Shown: one piece after another, positions 1-8,134 of the stretch
Layout: every line of letters begins with the position of its first letter
Numbering within the stretch: the first letter of the stretch is position 1
Origin: Umezawaea tangerina
GTDB lineage: Bacteria; Actinomycetota; Actinomycetes; Mycobacteriales; Pseudonocardiaceae
Direction: 5' to 3'
Length of the DNA stretch: 64,000 nt
Assembly: GCF_003002815.1 (NCBI RefSeq)
Contig: NZ_PVTF01000023.1
Location: 62,001-126,000, forward strand
The notes under the pieces: generated by a model
What the model was told of the DNA's origin: nothing
Database searches by the model: none
What the model saw: only the letters and a program-made list of their open reading frames with translations
Made by a program: the position numbers and the translations under genes

Positions 1-1
1 G

Positions 2-196
2 CCGACGCTGTTCGGGGCGCTGATCGCCGCGGACCTGGTGGACGAGCTGTGCGTCACGGTCGCGCCCGCGCTGGTGGGCGGTGACGCGGGCCGGATCGCG
101 CACGGGGCGACGCCCGAGGTGCCGCGCGGGATGGAGCTCACCTCGGTGCTGCACTCGGAGTCGGCGCTGCTGCTGCGCTACCAACGCGTGCGCTGA
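2..196 (+). CDS. RibD C-terminal/dihydrofolate reductase-like protein, 3' end only
   Basis: Only the last 64 codons lie in the window; the reading frame is open from base 2 to a TGA at 194-196. The tail reads PTLFGALIAADLVDELCVTV then APALVGGDAGRI, the usual C-terminal pattern of the RibD_C/dihydrofolate-reductase fold (pyrimidine reductase family), including the L-x-D-E-L and P-x-L-x-G-G segments. Such proteins bind NADPH and reduce pteridine- or pyrimidine-like substrates, or are related reductases of unknown substrate. The substrate cannot be assigned from this fragment. The ligase gene follows 26 bases later on the same strand. Confidence 0.75.
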   Translation, partial: PTLFGALIAADLVDELCVTVAPALVGGDAGRIAHGATPEVPRGMELTSVLHSESALLLRYQRVR

Positions 197-222
197 CCTG
201 CCGCAAGAGGCAGGATGGCCCC

Positions 223-1305
223 GTGCCGCTACCCCTGACCTCACCGCTGCAGCCGATGCTCGCGACCGCGGTCGACGCGATCCCGTCCGGCAAGGACCTG
301 CTGTTCGAGCCGAAGTGGGACGGGTTCCGCTGCCTGGTGTTCCGCGACGGCGACGAGGTGGTGCTCCAGTCGCGCAGCGGGAAGCCGTTGAACCGGTACT
401 TCCCCGAGGTGGTCGCCGCGATGCTCCGGACGCTGCCCGACCGGGTGGTGCTCGACGGCGAGCTGGTGGTCGCGAAGGACGACAGGCTGGACTTCGACGC
501 GCTGTCGGAGCGCATCCACCCGGCCGCCAGCCGGATCGCGCTGCTGTCCGAGCAGATCCCCGCGGCCTACGTGGCGTTCGACCTGCTCGCGCTCGGCGAC
601 GAGGTGCTGCTGGAGAAGCCGTGCACCGAACGCCGGGACGCGCTGGTGGCGCTGGTGAAGCCGGGTGACGGGCTCTACCTGACGCCCGCGACCACCGACG
701 CGGGGCTGGCGGCGCAGTGGTTCGAGCTGTTCGAGGGCGCCGGGCTGGACGGCGTGATCGGCAAGCCCGCGGGCTCGGAGTACACGCCGGGCAAGCGGTC
801 GATGATCAAGGTCAAGCACGCCCGCTCGGCGGACTGCGTGGTCGCGGGGCTGCGCTGGCACAAGGACACCGACCCCGGCACGGCCGTCGGGTCGCTGCTG
901 CTGGGCCTGCACGACGACCAGGGCGTGCTGCACCACGTCGGCGTGGTCGGGTCGTTCAAGGCCGACCGCCGCCGGGAGCTGGCCGACGAGCTGCGCGAGC
1001 TGATCACCGAAGCCGGGGACCACCCGTGGCTCGGCCCGGACGCCGAGGACGGCCGCAGGCTGCCCGGCGCGATCAACCGGTGGCGCGGCGAGCACGCGTC
1101 GTGGGTCCCGCTGCGGCCCGAGCGCGTGCTGGAGATCTCCTACACCCAGACCGAGGGCGGGCACCCGGCCCGGCTGCGGCACAACGGCCAGTTCACCCGG
1201 TGGCGGCCGGACCGCGAGGCGGACTCGTGCCGCTACGACCAGCTCGACCAGCCCGCGCGCTACGACGTGGAGTCGGTGCTGCGCGGCGAGGTCAAACCGG
1301 CTTAG
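223..1305 (+). CDS. ligC: Stand-alone ATP-dependent DNA ligase (LigC type)
   Basis: 360 residues. The adenylation motif E-P-K-W-D-G-F-R puts the nucleophile lysine at residue 31. Later nucleotidyltransferase motifs follow in order: ELVV near residue 85, the V-I-G-K-P motif near 180 and K-V-K-H near 192, then a C-terminal OB-fold part. There is no polymerase or nuclease domain, so this is the short LigC form rather than the multidomain LigD. In mycobacteria LigC works with a separate primase-polymerase in excision or backup end-joining repair; a polymerase of that type is encoded at 16586-17599. The GTG start at 223 is chosen because homologues begin with a short P-L-x-x-M-L-A segment. It ends 14 bases inside the convergent transporter gene. 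Confidence 0.9.
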   Translation: MPLPLTSPLQPMLATAVDAIPSGKDLLFEPKWDGFRCLVFRDGDEVVLQSRSGKPLNRYFPEVVAAMLRTLPDRVVLDGELVVAKDDRLDFDALSERIHPAASRIALLSEQIPAAYVAFDLLALGDEVLLEKPCTERRDALVALVKPGDGLYLTPATTDAGLAAQWFELFEGAGLDGVIGKPAGSEYTPGKRSMIKVKHARSADCVVAGLRWHKDTDPGTAVGSLLLGLHDDQGVLHHVGVVGSFKADRRRELADELRELITEAGDHPWLGPDAEDGRRLPGAINRWRGEHASWVPLRPERVLEISYTQTEGGHPARLRHNGQFTRWRPDREADSCRYDQLDQPARYDVESVLRGEVKPA

Positions 1306-2194
1306 CGGTCCGGGTGGCGCCCGCGGAGGCGAGCACCACGCAGCACACCGCGACCCACTGCACGGGCCGCAGGGCCTCGCCGAGCACGACCAGGCCGACG
1401 AGCGCGGCCATCGCGGGCTCCAGGCTCATCAGGATGCCGAACACCCGCGGCGGGATGCGGCGCAGCGCCTCCAGCTCCAACGAGTGCGGCACCACCGTGG
1501 ACAGCAGCGCCACGCCGAGGCCGGAGAGCAGCACCAGCGGGTCGAGCAGCACCTGGCTGACGTCGCCGACGCCGAACGGGAGCACCACCAGCGCGGCGAA
1601 CACCATCGCCAGCGCGAGCCCCCGCCCGTCCGGGGACTGGCTGCCCAACGAGGCCGCGAGCAGGATGTAGGTCCCCCAGCACACGCCCGCGAGCAGCGCG
1701 AACACCACACCGGTCCACACCAGGCCGCCGTCGGCGCGGGTCAGCAGCAGCACGCCGCCCGCCGCCAGCAGCGCCCACAGGCCGTCGACCCACCGCCGCG
1801 ACCCGACCACGGCGACGGCCAGCGGGCCGAGGAACTCGATGGTCACCGCCGCGCCCAGCGGGATCCGTTCGATCGCCTGGTAGAAGAGCAGGTTCATCGC
1901 CCCGAGCACCGCGCCGTAGCCGACGACGGTGAGCAGCATCCGCCTGCCGATCCGCACCGAGGGCCGCCACAGGACCACCAGCACCACGGCCGCGAACGCG
2001 AGCCGCAACGCCACCGTGCCCGACGTGCCCGCGATGGCGAACAGCTGCTTCGCCAGCGCCGCGCCGACCTGGATGCTGACGATCCCCAGCAGCACCAGCG
2101 CGGGCGGAGGGACCGCGCCGAGCACGCGGGCGGCGGTCGGGAGACCACCCACCCCGTCGAACGGACGCTCCGACGCCGGTCCCGCCTGTGCCAT
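1292..2194 (-). CDS. EamA/DMT-family membrane transporter
   Basis: About 300 residues with ten predicted hydrophobic segments arranged as two EamA repeats, as in RhtA/YdcZ-type drug/metabolite exporters. The loops carry the usual family features, including PLAVAVVGSRRW after the first repeat and a basic C-terminus ending TRTAKPV. Substrate unknown; relatives export amino acids or metabolites. The frame is open upstream to 2248, but the ATG at 2194 gives a more natural start (MAQAGP). The gene converges on the ligase and overlaps its end by 14 bases. It is divergent from the lipoprotein hydrolase gene, leaving about 150 bases for both promoters. Confidence 0.85.
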   Translation of the reverse strand: MAQAGPASERPFDGVGGLPTAARVLGAVPPPALVLLGIVSIQVGAALAKQLFAIAGTSGTVALRLAFAAVVLVVLWRPSVRIGRRMLLTVVGYGAVLGAMNLLFYQAIERIPLGAAVTIEFLGPLAVAVVGSRRWVDGLWALLAAGGVLLLTRADGGLVWTGVVFALLAGVCWGTYILLAASLGSQSPDGRGLALAMVFAALVVLPFGVGDVSQVLLDPLVLLSGLGVALLSTVVPHSLELEALRRIPPRVFGILMSLEPAMAALVGLVVLGEALRPVQWVAVCCVVLASAGATRTAKPV

Positions 2195-2343
2195 CGCCAC
2201 CAGGCCATCCTGCCCGTCCGAAGAGGATCGGCGCACCCCGATACCCACAGGTCGGGCGCGCTCCGCTCACCGAAGTCTCACCTGGACCGTGCGACCCTTT
2301 CGCCCTGTCCGGTCGCATTTTCCGCCGAGAGCGAGGAACACCC

Positions 2344-3888
2344 GTGCCGCGTCGGCACCACGCCGCCCTGCTGCTGCCGCTGGTCATGATCACCGCGTTG
2401 GGCGCGTGCAGCGCCGGACCGTCGATCCGCCCGGTGATCGCCGTGCGCGGCGACAGCGGGACACCCACCGAGGCCGCCCCGTCGGGCCAGCAGCCCGTGC
2501 CGGACCTCGAGGACGGCAAGGACAGCGGCCTGAACTGGCAGGAGTGCACGGACTCCACGCTGCTCCGGCTCGGCCCGACCGCGCCGCAGGGCGGCTCGTT
2601 CCAGTGCGCGCGCATGTCGTCCACCCTGGACGCGCCGAGCAGGCCCGGCCGCGGCAGCCTCAGCGTCTCGGTGCTCAAGGCGGGCACCGGCAAGAGCCCG
2701 CTGGTCGTCGTCAGCGACGCCGACGGCGAGCCCGGCACCCTCAAGGCCGCCCGGCTCGCGTCGTCGCTGCCGCCGGAGGTGCTCAGCAGGTTCAGCCTCA
2801 TCGGCGTCGACCGCCGCGGCACCGGCAAGTCCGACGGCGTCACCTGCGTCCCCGAGTCGGCCCGGCTCGACATCGTCGAGTTCGACCCGGCGAGCACCGA
2901 CAACACCGAGCTGCGCGGCGCGATCACCACGGCCAGCCAGGAGTGCGTGCTCGACCTGGAGAACCGGCTGACCGCGATGGACTCGTGGCGCGCGGCCGCC
3001 GACCTGGAGAAGCTGCGCGAGGCGCTCGGCGTCGGCAGGCTCAACGCGGTCGGCGTCGGCGACGGCTCCAGGGTCCTCAGCCTCTACGCGAGCCGGTTCC
3101 CGAACCGCATCGGCCGGATGGTGTTCGACGGCGCCCCCGACCCCACGCTGGACGCGATCGGCGCCGCGGAGGCCAGGGCCGTCGCCGCCGAGGCCACGTT
3201 CGACGCGTTCGCCAAGGACTGCGCCGTGCGCGGCTGCGCGTTGGGCGCGAACGCGAAGCAGGAGTTCACCGCGCTGCTCGACCAGCTCCGTACCACCCCG
3301 CTGCGGGTCCTGGGCATCGCCCTGACCCCCGGCACCGCGTCGCAGGCCGTCCTGGTCGGCCTGGCCGACCGCGCCCGCTGGCCCGCGCTGGCCGACGCCA
3401 TCTCCGCCGCCAAGGCGGGTGACGGCAACGGCCTCGTCGGGTTGGTCGAACCGCTGGTCGCCGACGTCGACGAGAACCCGCCGCGCCTGGACGCCGCCCT
3501 CGTGACCGGCTGCAACGACACGTCGACCCGCATCCCGCCGGACCGCGTGACGGTGCTGACCACCGACTGGCGCGAGAAGCACCCCCTGTTCGGCGCCCTG
3601 TACGCGCAGCGCCTGCTCCTGTGCGCGTCCTTCCCGGTCCCGTCCCCGCTCAAGGTGCCCGCCCTCAACGGCGCCCCGCCGATCCTGGTCGTCAGCACCG
3701 CCACGGACCCCGTCACCCCGCAGCAGGGCACCGAACGCGCGGCCGGTCAGCTGCCCGCGGGGGTCGTGGTCGGGTGGCAGGGCGGCGGACACGGCGCGCT
3801 CGGGCTCTCGCAGTGCGCCACCACCGCCGCGAAGGACTTCCTGCTCGACGCCAAGGTCCCCGCCAACGGCACCGTCTGCCCGCCGTGA
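2344..3888 (+). CDS. Secreted lipoprotein, TAP-like alpha/beta hydrolase fold, nucleophile serine missing
   Basis: 514 residues from the GTG at 2344, preceded by GAGGAA. The N-terminus is a lipoprotein signal peptide with lipobox ALGAC, so the product should be anchored on the outer face of the membrane. The fold matches the SCO7095/tripeptidyl-aminopeptidase-like family: an oxyanion-region segment D-R-R-G-T-G-K-S, and a C-terminal TAP-like domain with ATDPVTP (acid) and GGGHGAL (histidine). The nucleophile elbow, normally G-x-S-x-G, reads G237-V-G-D-G241, so the serine position is glycine; S242 is one residue outside the motif. It is therefore either inactive or uses another residue. The frame extends upstream to 2188, but that part lacks a signal peptide. 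Confidence 0.8.
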   Translation: MPRRHHAALLLPLVMITALGACSAGPSIRPVIAVRGDSGTPTEAAPSGQQPVPDLEDGKDSGLNWQECTDSTLLRLGPTAPQGGSFQCARMSSTLDAPSRPGRGSLSVSVLKAGTGKSPLVVVSDADGEPGTLKAARLASSLPPEVLSRFSLIGVDRRGTGKSDGVTCVPESARLDIVEFDPASTDNTELRGAITTASQECVLDLENRLTAMDSWRAAADLEKLREALGVGRLNAVGVGDGSRVLSLYASRFPNRIGRMVFDGAPDPTLDAIGAAEARAVAAEATFDAFAKDCAVRGCALGANAKQEFTALLDQLRTTPLRVLGIALTPGTASQAVLVGLADRARWPALADAISAAKAGDGNGLVGLVEPLVADVDENPPRLDAALVTGCNDTSTRIPPDRVTVLTTDWREKHPLFGALYAQRLLLCASFPVPSPLKVPALNGAPPILVVSTATDPVTPQQGTERAAGQLPAGVVVGWQGGGHGALGLSQCATTAAKDFLLDAKVPANGTVCPP

Positions 3889-3916
3889 CGGTGGTCGGGC
3901 GGGTCTCGCGGCGCCG

Positions 3917-4600
3917 TCAGCAGCAGTGGTCGCCGCGCCAGGCCTCGCGGCCCTCCCGCACCGCGACGGCGGCGATCGCCAAGGCGACGACCGGGTCCGC
4001 CCACCACCAGCCGAGCAGCGAGTTCAGCAGCAGGCCGACGAGGAGCACACCGGACAGGTACGTGCACAGCATCGTCTGCTTCGAGTCCGCGACCGCGCTG
4101 GCCGACCCCAGCTCACGCCCGGCGCGGCGTTGCGCGGTGGACAGGAACGGCATGACCAGCAGCGAGACGGCGGCCAGCGCGACACCGACCGGCGAGTGCC
4201 CGGCGGCCTCCACGCCCGCCAACGAGCGGATGGCCTCGACGCCGACGTAGGCGGCCAGGGCGAAGAACGAGATCGCGATGACCTTGAGCGCGGCCCGTTC
4301 CCTTGACTTCGGATCCTGTCCGGAGAACTGCCACGCCACGGCGCAAGCCGACGCGACCTCGATCACCGAGTCCAGGCCGAACCCGACCAGGGCGGTGGAC
4401 GAGGCGGCGGTGCCCGCCGAGATCGCGATGACCGCCTCGACGACGTTGTAGGAGATGGTCGCGGCGACGAGGAGCCGCACCCGGCGCGTCAGGGCGGCGC
4501 GGCGTCCCGGCTCGACGAGCGGGGGCCGTGGGGCGCAGCACCCGTCGTGCTCCTGCGGCACCGCGACCAGCCGCAGGTCCAAGCGGCCGTCCTCGTTCAC
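3917..4600 (-). CDS. Cation diffusion facilitator-type metal efflux transporter
   Basis: 227 residues with about six transmembrane segments. Family marks are GFGLDSVIEV in the second helix region and WWADPVVAL near the C-terminus. A cytoplasmic N-terminal motif H-D-G-C-C and a C-terminal H-C-C are likely soft-metal ligands. The GTG start at 4600 overlaps the stop of the upstream cmtR-like gene (GTGA), giving translational coupling. A longer upstream reading frame is ignored because it runs through the regulator in another frame. Context and Cys/His motifs suggest export of Cd, Pb or Zn under CmtR control. Confidence 0.88.
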   Translation of the reverse strand: MNEDGRLDLRLVAVPQEHDGCCAPRPPLVEPGRRAALTRRVRLLVAATISYNVVEAVIAISAGTAASSTALVGFGLDSVIEVASACAVAWQFSGQDPKSRERAALKVIAISFFALAAYVGVEAIRSLAGVEAAGHSPVGVALAAVSLLVMPFLSTAQRRAGRELGSASAVADSKQTMLCTYLSGVLLVGLLLNSLLGWWWADPVVALAIAAVAVREGREAWRGDHCC

Positions 4601-4950
4601 CGCTCGGCTCCGCGCGCTGCCGCGGCCGGTTCCTGGTCGTCCGCGCACGGTCGCGCGGTGTCCACGGCCAGCACGACCTGCACCAGCTCGCCCAACGCTC
4701 GCGCCAGGTGCGCGTCGGCCAGGTCGTAGCGGACCTGGCGCCCCTCGTAGGTCGCCACGACCAGACCGCACCCGCGCAGGCAGGACAGGTGGTTGGACAC
4801 GTTGGAGCGGGTCAGGTCGAGCCGGGTCGCGAGCTGACCGGGGTAGCGCACCCCGTCCAGCAGCGCGACCAGGATCCGGCAGCGGGTCGGGTCGGCCAGC
4901 GCCCGGCCGAGACGGGCCAGCGCCGACTCCCGCGTCTCACAGGTCAGCAT
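4597..4950 (-). CDS. cmtR: ArsR/SmtB metal-sensing repressor, CmtR type
   Basis: 117 residues, a single winged-helix ArsR domain. The sequence closely follows mycobacterial CmtR, including the start MLTCETRESALARLGRALAD and the recognition helix TRSNVSNHL. The three cysteines known to bind Cd(II)/Pb(II) in CmtR are in the same numbered positions: C57 and C61 (in SCLRGC) and C102. It should repress its operon and release DNA on metal binding. The downstream gene, coupled by a GTGA overlap, is a diffusion-facilitator exporter; in Mycobacterium tuberculosis, to my recollection, cmtR lies near the P-type ATPase gene ctpG. A short inverted repeat sits just upstream. Confidence 0.92.
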   Translation of the reverse strand: MLTCETRESALARLGRALADPTRCRILVALLDGVRYPGQLATRLDLTRSNVSNHLSCLRGCGLVVATYEGRQVRYDLADAHLARALGELVQVVLAVDTARPCADDQEPAAAARGAER

Positions 4951-4965
4951 CCACGAAACAGTACA

Positions 4966-4977
4966 GTCAACGCTGAC
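4966..4977. promoter_or_regulatory. Candidate CmtR operator (GTCA-N4-TGAC)
   Basis: A short perfect inverted repeat, GTCA ACGC TGAC, lies 16 bases upstream of the cmtR start in the 40-base gap before the preceding gene. Its position fits autoregulation by an ArsR repressor. The repeat is short, so the assignment rests mainly on location. Confidence 0.35.
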
Positions 4978-4990
4978 GTATCACCACGGC

Positions 4991-5848
4991 TCAGCGGCCG
5001 GCGTTCGAGGAGCCGGTGGGGAACTCCTGGGTGCCCAGGACGTGCAGCAGGGCGAGGCGTTCGCGGGACTCGGCGTCGGCCGGGGTGAGCACGACGAGCT
5101 GCTGGCCCTGGTCGGGGGTGACCAGGGTTTCGCAGTCCATGACCAGGCGGCCCACCCGCGGGTGGAGGAAGGTCTTGCGGTCGGCGCGGCGGACGGCCAC
5201 CTGGTGCTCGGCCCAGTACTCGCGGAACTCGGCGCTCGCCGCCGCCAGCCGCTCGACCAGATCGGCGACCACGGGGTCACCGGGACGCCTGCCGACGACC
5301 GCGCGCAGGTCGGCCACGATGTGGCGGGTGTGCCGCTCGCGCTCCTCCGGCGGGCCGATCGAGCGGGAGTCGGGGTCGGCGAACCAGCGGTAGGCGACGT
5401 ACCGCTGGTACCCGGAGAACGCGGTGTGGTCACCCGCCAACAGCGTGGACGCCCGGTTCTGGGCGAGGACCTCACCCAGGTCGGACACGACCATGGCGGG
5501 GTTGTCACCGAGCAGGTCGAGCATGCGCAGCAGTCCGGCACGGGCCAGCTGCGCCACGCCCTCGGACGGCGGCGGCCGGTGTCCGGCCAGGTGGAACAGG
5601 TGGGCGCGCTCGTCGTCGGACAGGCGCAGCGCCCTGGCCAGCGCGCCCAGCAGCTGCGTGGACGGCTGGCTGCTGCGGCCCTGCTCCAGGCGGACGACGT
5701 AGTCGACCGACATCCCGGCGAGGGTGGCCACCTCCTCGCGGCGCAGGCCCGCGGTGCGGCGACGGGGCCCCGCGGCGATGCCGACCTCGGCCGGGCGGAT
5801 CGCCTCGCGGCGCCTGCGCAGGAAGTCGGCGAGCTGCTCGCGTTGCAT
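4991..5848 (-). CDS. XRE-family regulator with MmyB-like ligand-binding domain
   Basis: 285 residues from the ATG at 5848 (MQREQLADFL). N-terminal helix-turn-helix at about residues 10-75, with RREEVATLAGMSVDYVVRLE typical of the actinobacterial XRE/MmyB group. The rest (about 100-280) matches the MmyB-like domain, with the A-x-N-R-A and R-Y-V-A-Y-R-W-F-A-D segments. Homologues usually sit next to, and control, a short-chain or aldo/keto reductase gene. Here an aldo/keto reductase gene is divergent, 123 bases away. The long upstream extension of this frame runs antisense through that reductase gene and is not real. Confidence 0.9.
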   Translation of the reverse strand: MQREQLADFLRRRREAIRPAEVGIAAGPRRRTAGLRREEVATLAGMSVDYVVRLEQGRSSQPSTQLLGALARALRLSDDERAHLFHLAGHRPPPSEGVAQLARAGLLRMLDLLGDNPAMVVSDLGEVLAQNRASTLLAGDHTAFSGYQRYVAYRWFADPDSRSIGPPEERERHTRHIVADLRAVVGRRPGDPVVADLVERLAAASAEFREYWAEHQVAVRRADRKTFLHPRVGRLVMDCETLVTPDQGQQLVVLTPADAESRERLALLHVLGTQEFPTGSSNAGR

Positions 5849-5971
5849 GACCCCATGCTCCCCCGACGGCGGCGACCCCATCCAGGGAGCGGCGCTCCCG
5901 GGGGAAACGCTCCACTCCCGCATCCCCCGACCGGGTCGCATGGTGGTGGGGACACCGATGAAGGGGAACTG

Positions 5972-6970
5972 ATGCGCACACGAAACCTCGGCAGCACCGG
6001 ACCGGCCGTCTCGGCGCTGGGGCTGGGCTCGATGGGCATGTCGAGCGGCGCCTACGGCCTGTCCGACCGGGCCGAGAGCATCGCCACCGTGCACGCCGCG
6101 CTCGACGCGGGCGTCACGCTGGTCGACACCGCCGACTTCTACGCCATGGGCCACAACGAGCTGCTGCTCGGCGAGGCGCTGCGCGGCCGGGACCGCGACA
6201 GCTACCAGCTCAGCGTCAAGTTCGGCCAGCAGCGCGGGCCCGGCCGCGAGGCCGCCGGGCAGGACAGCAGGCCCGCGGCGGTGAAGAACTTCCTGGCCTA
6301 CTCGCTCACCCGGCTGGGCACCGACCACGTCGACGTCTACCGCCCGTCCCGGCTGGACCCGGCGGTCCCGATCGAGGACACGATCGGCGCCATCAAGGAG
6401 ATGGTCGACGCGGGCCACGTCCGCCACATCGGCCTGTCCGAGGTCGACGCCACGACGATCCGCCGCGCCCACGCCGTGCACCCGATCAGCGACCTGCAGA
6501 TCGAGTACTCGGTCCTCACCCGTTCGGTCGAGGCCGACGTCCTGCCCGTGCTCCGCGAGCTCGGCATCGGCCTCACCGCCTACGGCGTCCTGGGCCGCGG
6601 CCTCATCTCCGGCCACTGGACCCCCGACCGCGCGGGCGCCCCCGGTGACCAGCGCGGGTTCACCCCGCGCTTCTCGGCCGAGAACGTCACCCACAACCTC
6701 GCCCTCACCGACGCGCTGCGCCGGGTCGCCGAGGCCAAGGGCTGCACCGTCGCCCAGCTGGCCATCGCCTGGGTGGCCGCCCAGGGCGAGGACGTCGTGC
6801 CGCTGGTCGGCGCCCGCACCCGCGTCCGCCTGGCCGAGGCGCTGCCCGCCATCGACCTGGTGCTCACCGAGGACGACCTCGCCGAGATCGAGAAGGCCGT
6901 CCCCGCGGGCTCGGCGCGCGGCGACCGCTACCCGGCCAACCACATGGCGAGCCTCGGCGTGGGCAACTGA
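5972..6970 (+). CDS. Aldo/keto reductase
   Basis: 332 residues from the ATG at 5972, preceded by AAGGGGA. It is a TIM-barrel NADPH oxidoreductase of the YajO/Tas-like group: GLGSMGMS near the start, VDTADFYAMGHNE carrying the expected catalytic Asp and Tyr, and LSVKFG with the Lys. The fourth residue of the usual tetrad, a His in a segment like Y-x-Q-H-R-x-D-P, reads V-Y-R-P-S-R-L-D-P, so it is Ser. Several relatives seem to share this change. The cofactor-binding end, RVRLAEALPAIDLVLTEDDL, is intact. It is probably induced through the divergent MmyB-type regulator. Confidence 0.9.
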   Translation: MRTRNLGSTGPAVSALGLGSMGMSSGAYGLSDRAESIATVHAALDAGVTLVDTADFYAMGHNELLLGEALRGRDRDSYQLSVKFGQQRGPGREAAGQDSRPAAVKNFLAYSLTRLGTDHVDVYRPSRLDPAVPIEDTIGAIKEMVDAGHVRHIGLSEVDATTIRRAHAVHPISDLQIEYSVLTRSVEADVLPVLRELGIGLTAYGVLGRGLISGHWTPDRAGAPGDQRGFTPRFSAENVTHNLALTDALRRVAEAKGCTVAQLAIAWVAAQGEDVVPLVGARTRVRLAEALPAIDLVLTEDDLAEIEKAVPAGSARGDRYPANHMASLGVGN

Positions 6971-7127
6971 ACCTGGCACGTCCAGGAATTCCCAATCGGG
7001 AAAATCCCGATTCCGTCCACGGGTCCGGCAATTCCAGCCGACGAAGAACCCCGAAATAGCCGAGTTGCGCTCATATTCCGCGCGACCGGTCGGGAACGGC
7101 CATTTCCGAACCCCCGATGGACAAGGC

Positions 7128-7159
7128 GACGGCCCCGGTCCGCGAGGACCGGGGCCGTC
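7128..7159. terminator. Bidirectional-type hairpin terminator
   Basis: A 14-bp perfect stem (GACGGCCCCGGTCC, loop GCGA, and its complement) lies between the end of the aldo/keto reductase gene and the end of the convergent Cys-rich peptide gene. There is no clear T-run, as is common in actinobacterial terminators. Confidence 0.75.
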
Positions 7160-7171
7160 ACCACCGTCATG

Positions 7172-7273
7172 TCAACAGCTCGAGCAACACCCGCAACCTG
7201 GGCCGGTGCATCCACCACAGCAGTTGCAGCCCCCGAGCTGGGCCTGTTCCACCGTCGTGATCTCTACCGCCAT
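7172..7273 (-). CDS. 33-residue cysteine-rich peptide (possible modified-peptide precursor or metal-binding peptide)
   Basis: Read on the minus strand. An ATG at 7273 (a second ATG lies at 7276) follows a near-perfect ribosome site, GGGGAGG, 5 bases upstream. The N-terminal half is MAVEITTVEQAQL, acidic and leader-like. It then changes abruptly to G-G followed by CNCCGGCTGPGCGCCSSC and a stop. Eight cysteines fall in the last 18 residues, and the GG junction resembles a leader/core boundary. A terminator follows 13 bases after the stop. It is too short for automatic gene calling. It could be a RiPP precursor, a metallothionein-like peptide, or a thiol-rich structural peptide. No modification enzyme is adjacent; the nearest is the DUF692 gene at 29760. 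The strong Shine-Dalgarno and terminator make it a credible gene. Confidence 0.7.
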   Translation of the reverse strand: MAVEITTVEQAQLGGCNCCGGCTGPGCGCCSSC

Positions 7274-7387
7274 CATGGCCTCCCCGTGATCGAGCGGACC
7301 TCCAGCACCGAAGGTATTTCGACCTCACCGTCCGCCCTACCGCTAGCCAGGGGAAGTCCCTTCACTCGATCGCGAACGGTGAATCAT

Positions 7388-7405
7388 CAATACGTCGCAA
7401 TACGT
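7388..7405 (-). promoter_or_regulatory. Direct repeat in the leader/promoter region of the Cys-rich peptide gene
   Basis: On the minus strand the octamer ACGTATTG occurs twice, 10 bases apart (one helical turn), about 115-130 bases upstream of the Cys-rich peptide start and in an AT-richer patch. It may be an activator site or part of a promoter. No clear -35/-10 pair can be fixed. Confidence 0.3.
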
Positions 7406-7425
7406 GTTCACCTGCTTCGGACTTG

Positions 7426-8085
7426 TCAGCCGGACAGCTCATCCAACGCGCGCTGGGCCACTTCCAGCTCGGCCCGCAGCTGCTCCACCCTCGCGAGGTG
7501 GGTTTCGCGGGCCGCGGTGAGCACGGCGTCGACCGCGGCGGCGACCTCCGGGTGGAGGAGCTTGGCGGCCTGGGCGACGGCGCTCGGGGTGAGGGCCGCC
7601 TGCCTGAGCGTGCGCTTGACGCCGACGAGGACCTCCGCCGCCCACTCGCCCTCGATGGTCGACGTGAGCGTGATGGTGACCTCGGCGGGCTTCGCGCCCT
7701 TGCGCGCGGCCGGAGCGGGCTTGGCCGGAGCGGGCTTCGGCTTCTCCACCACCGGCGGCGGCGCGGGCGTGTAGACGTGCTCGATCTCCGCCGGCTTCTC
7801 CGGCTCGGCCTCCTTGACCGGCGGCTTGGCCGCCGGCGCCTTCTTGCGCGGAGGCTTCTCGGTGGTCAGCTCGGCCGGGGAGAACGAGATCTCGTCCCGG
7901 TCCCCCGTCGGGCGGACCTGGATGAAGTCGCCCTCCTCGGGTTCGGTGAACGAGATCACCTTCGCCGAGCGCCCGGTTTCGACCCCGACCGCGGCCGAGG
8001 TGAACCAGACAGCGGGCTGGCGCCCCTCGGCGAGCTCCGCGCGCAGGTGGTCGAGATCCTGCGGTGACAACGAGCCCTGTGCCAT
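7426..8085 (-). CDS. Conserved protein with Ala/Pro/Lys-rich linker, DUF6319-like
   Basis: 219 residues from the ATG at 8085 (MAQGSLSPQDLDHLRAELAE). An N-terminal folded part, about residues 1-75, contains PAVWFTSAAVGVE and a D-F-I-Q-V-R-P strand. A basic Lys/Pro/Ala-rich linker (about 80-130) follows. The C-terminal part (about 135-219) ends in a heptad-patterned helix with REThLARVEQLRAELEVAQ-like spacing. I believe it belongs to the actinobacterial DUF6319 family, whose function is unknown. No catalytic motif is visible. The architecture suggests a scaffold or nucleic-acid-associated protein. Confidence 0.65.
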   Translation of the reverse strand: MAQGSLSPQDLDHLRAELAEGRQPAVWFTSAAVGVETGRSAKVISFTEPEEGDFIQVRPTGDRDEISFSPAELTTEKPPRKKAPAAKPPVKEAEPEKPAEIEHVYTPAPPPVVEKPKPAPAKPAPAARKGAKPAEVTITLTSTIEGEWAAEVLVGVKRTLRQAALTPSAVAQAAKLLHPEVAAAVDAVLTAARETHLARVEQLRAELEVAQRALDELSG

Positions 8086-8134
8086 CTGCCCCTCCAAGAA
8101 CGATCTTGATTTTCCCAACCGGGTGCAGACTGCC

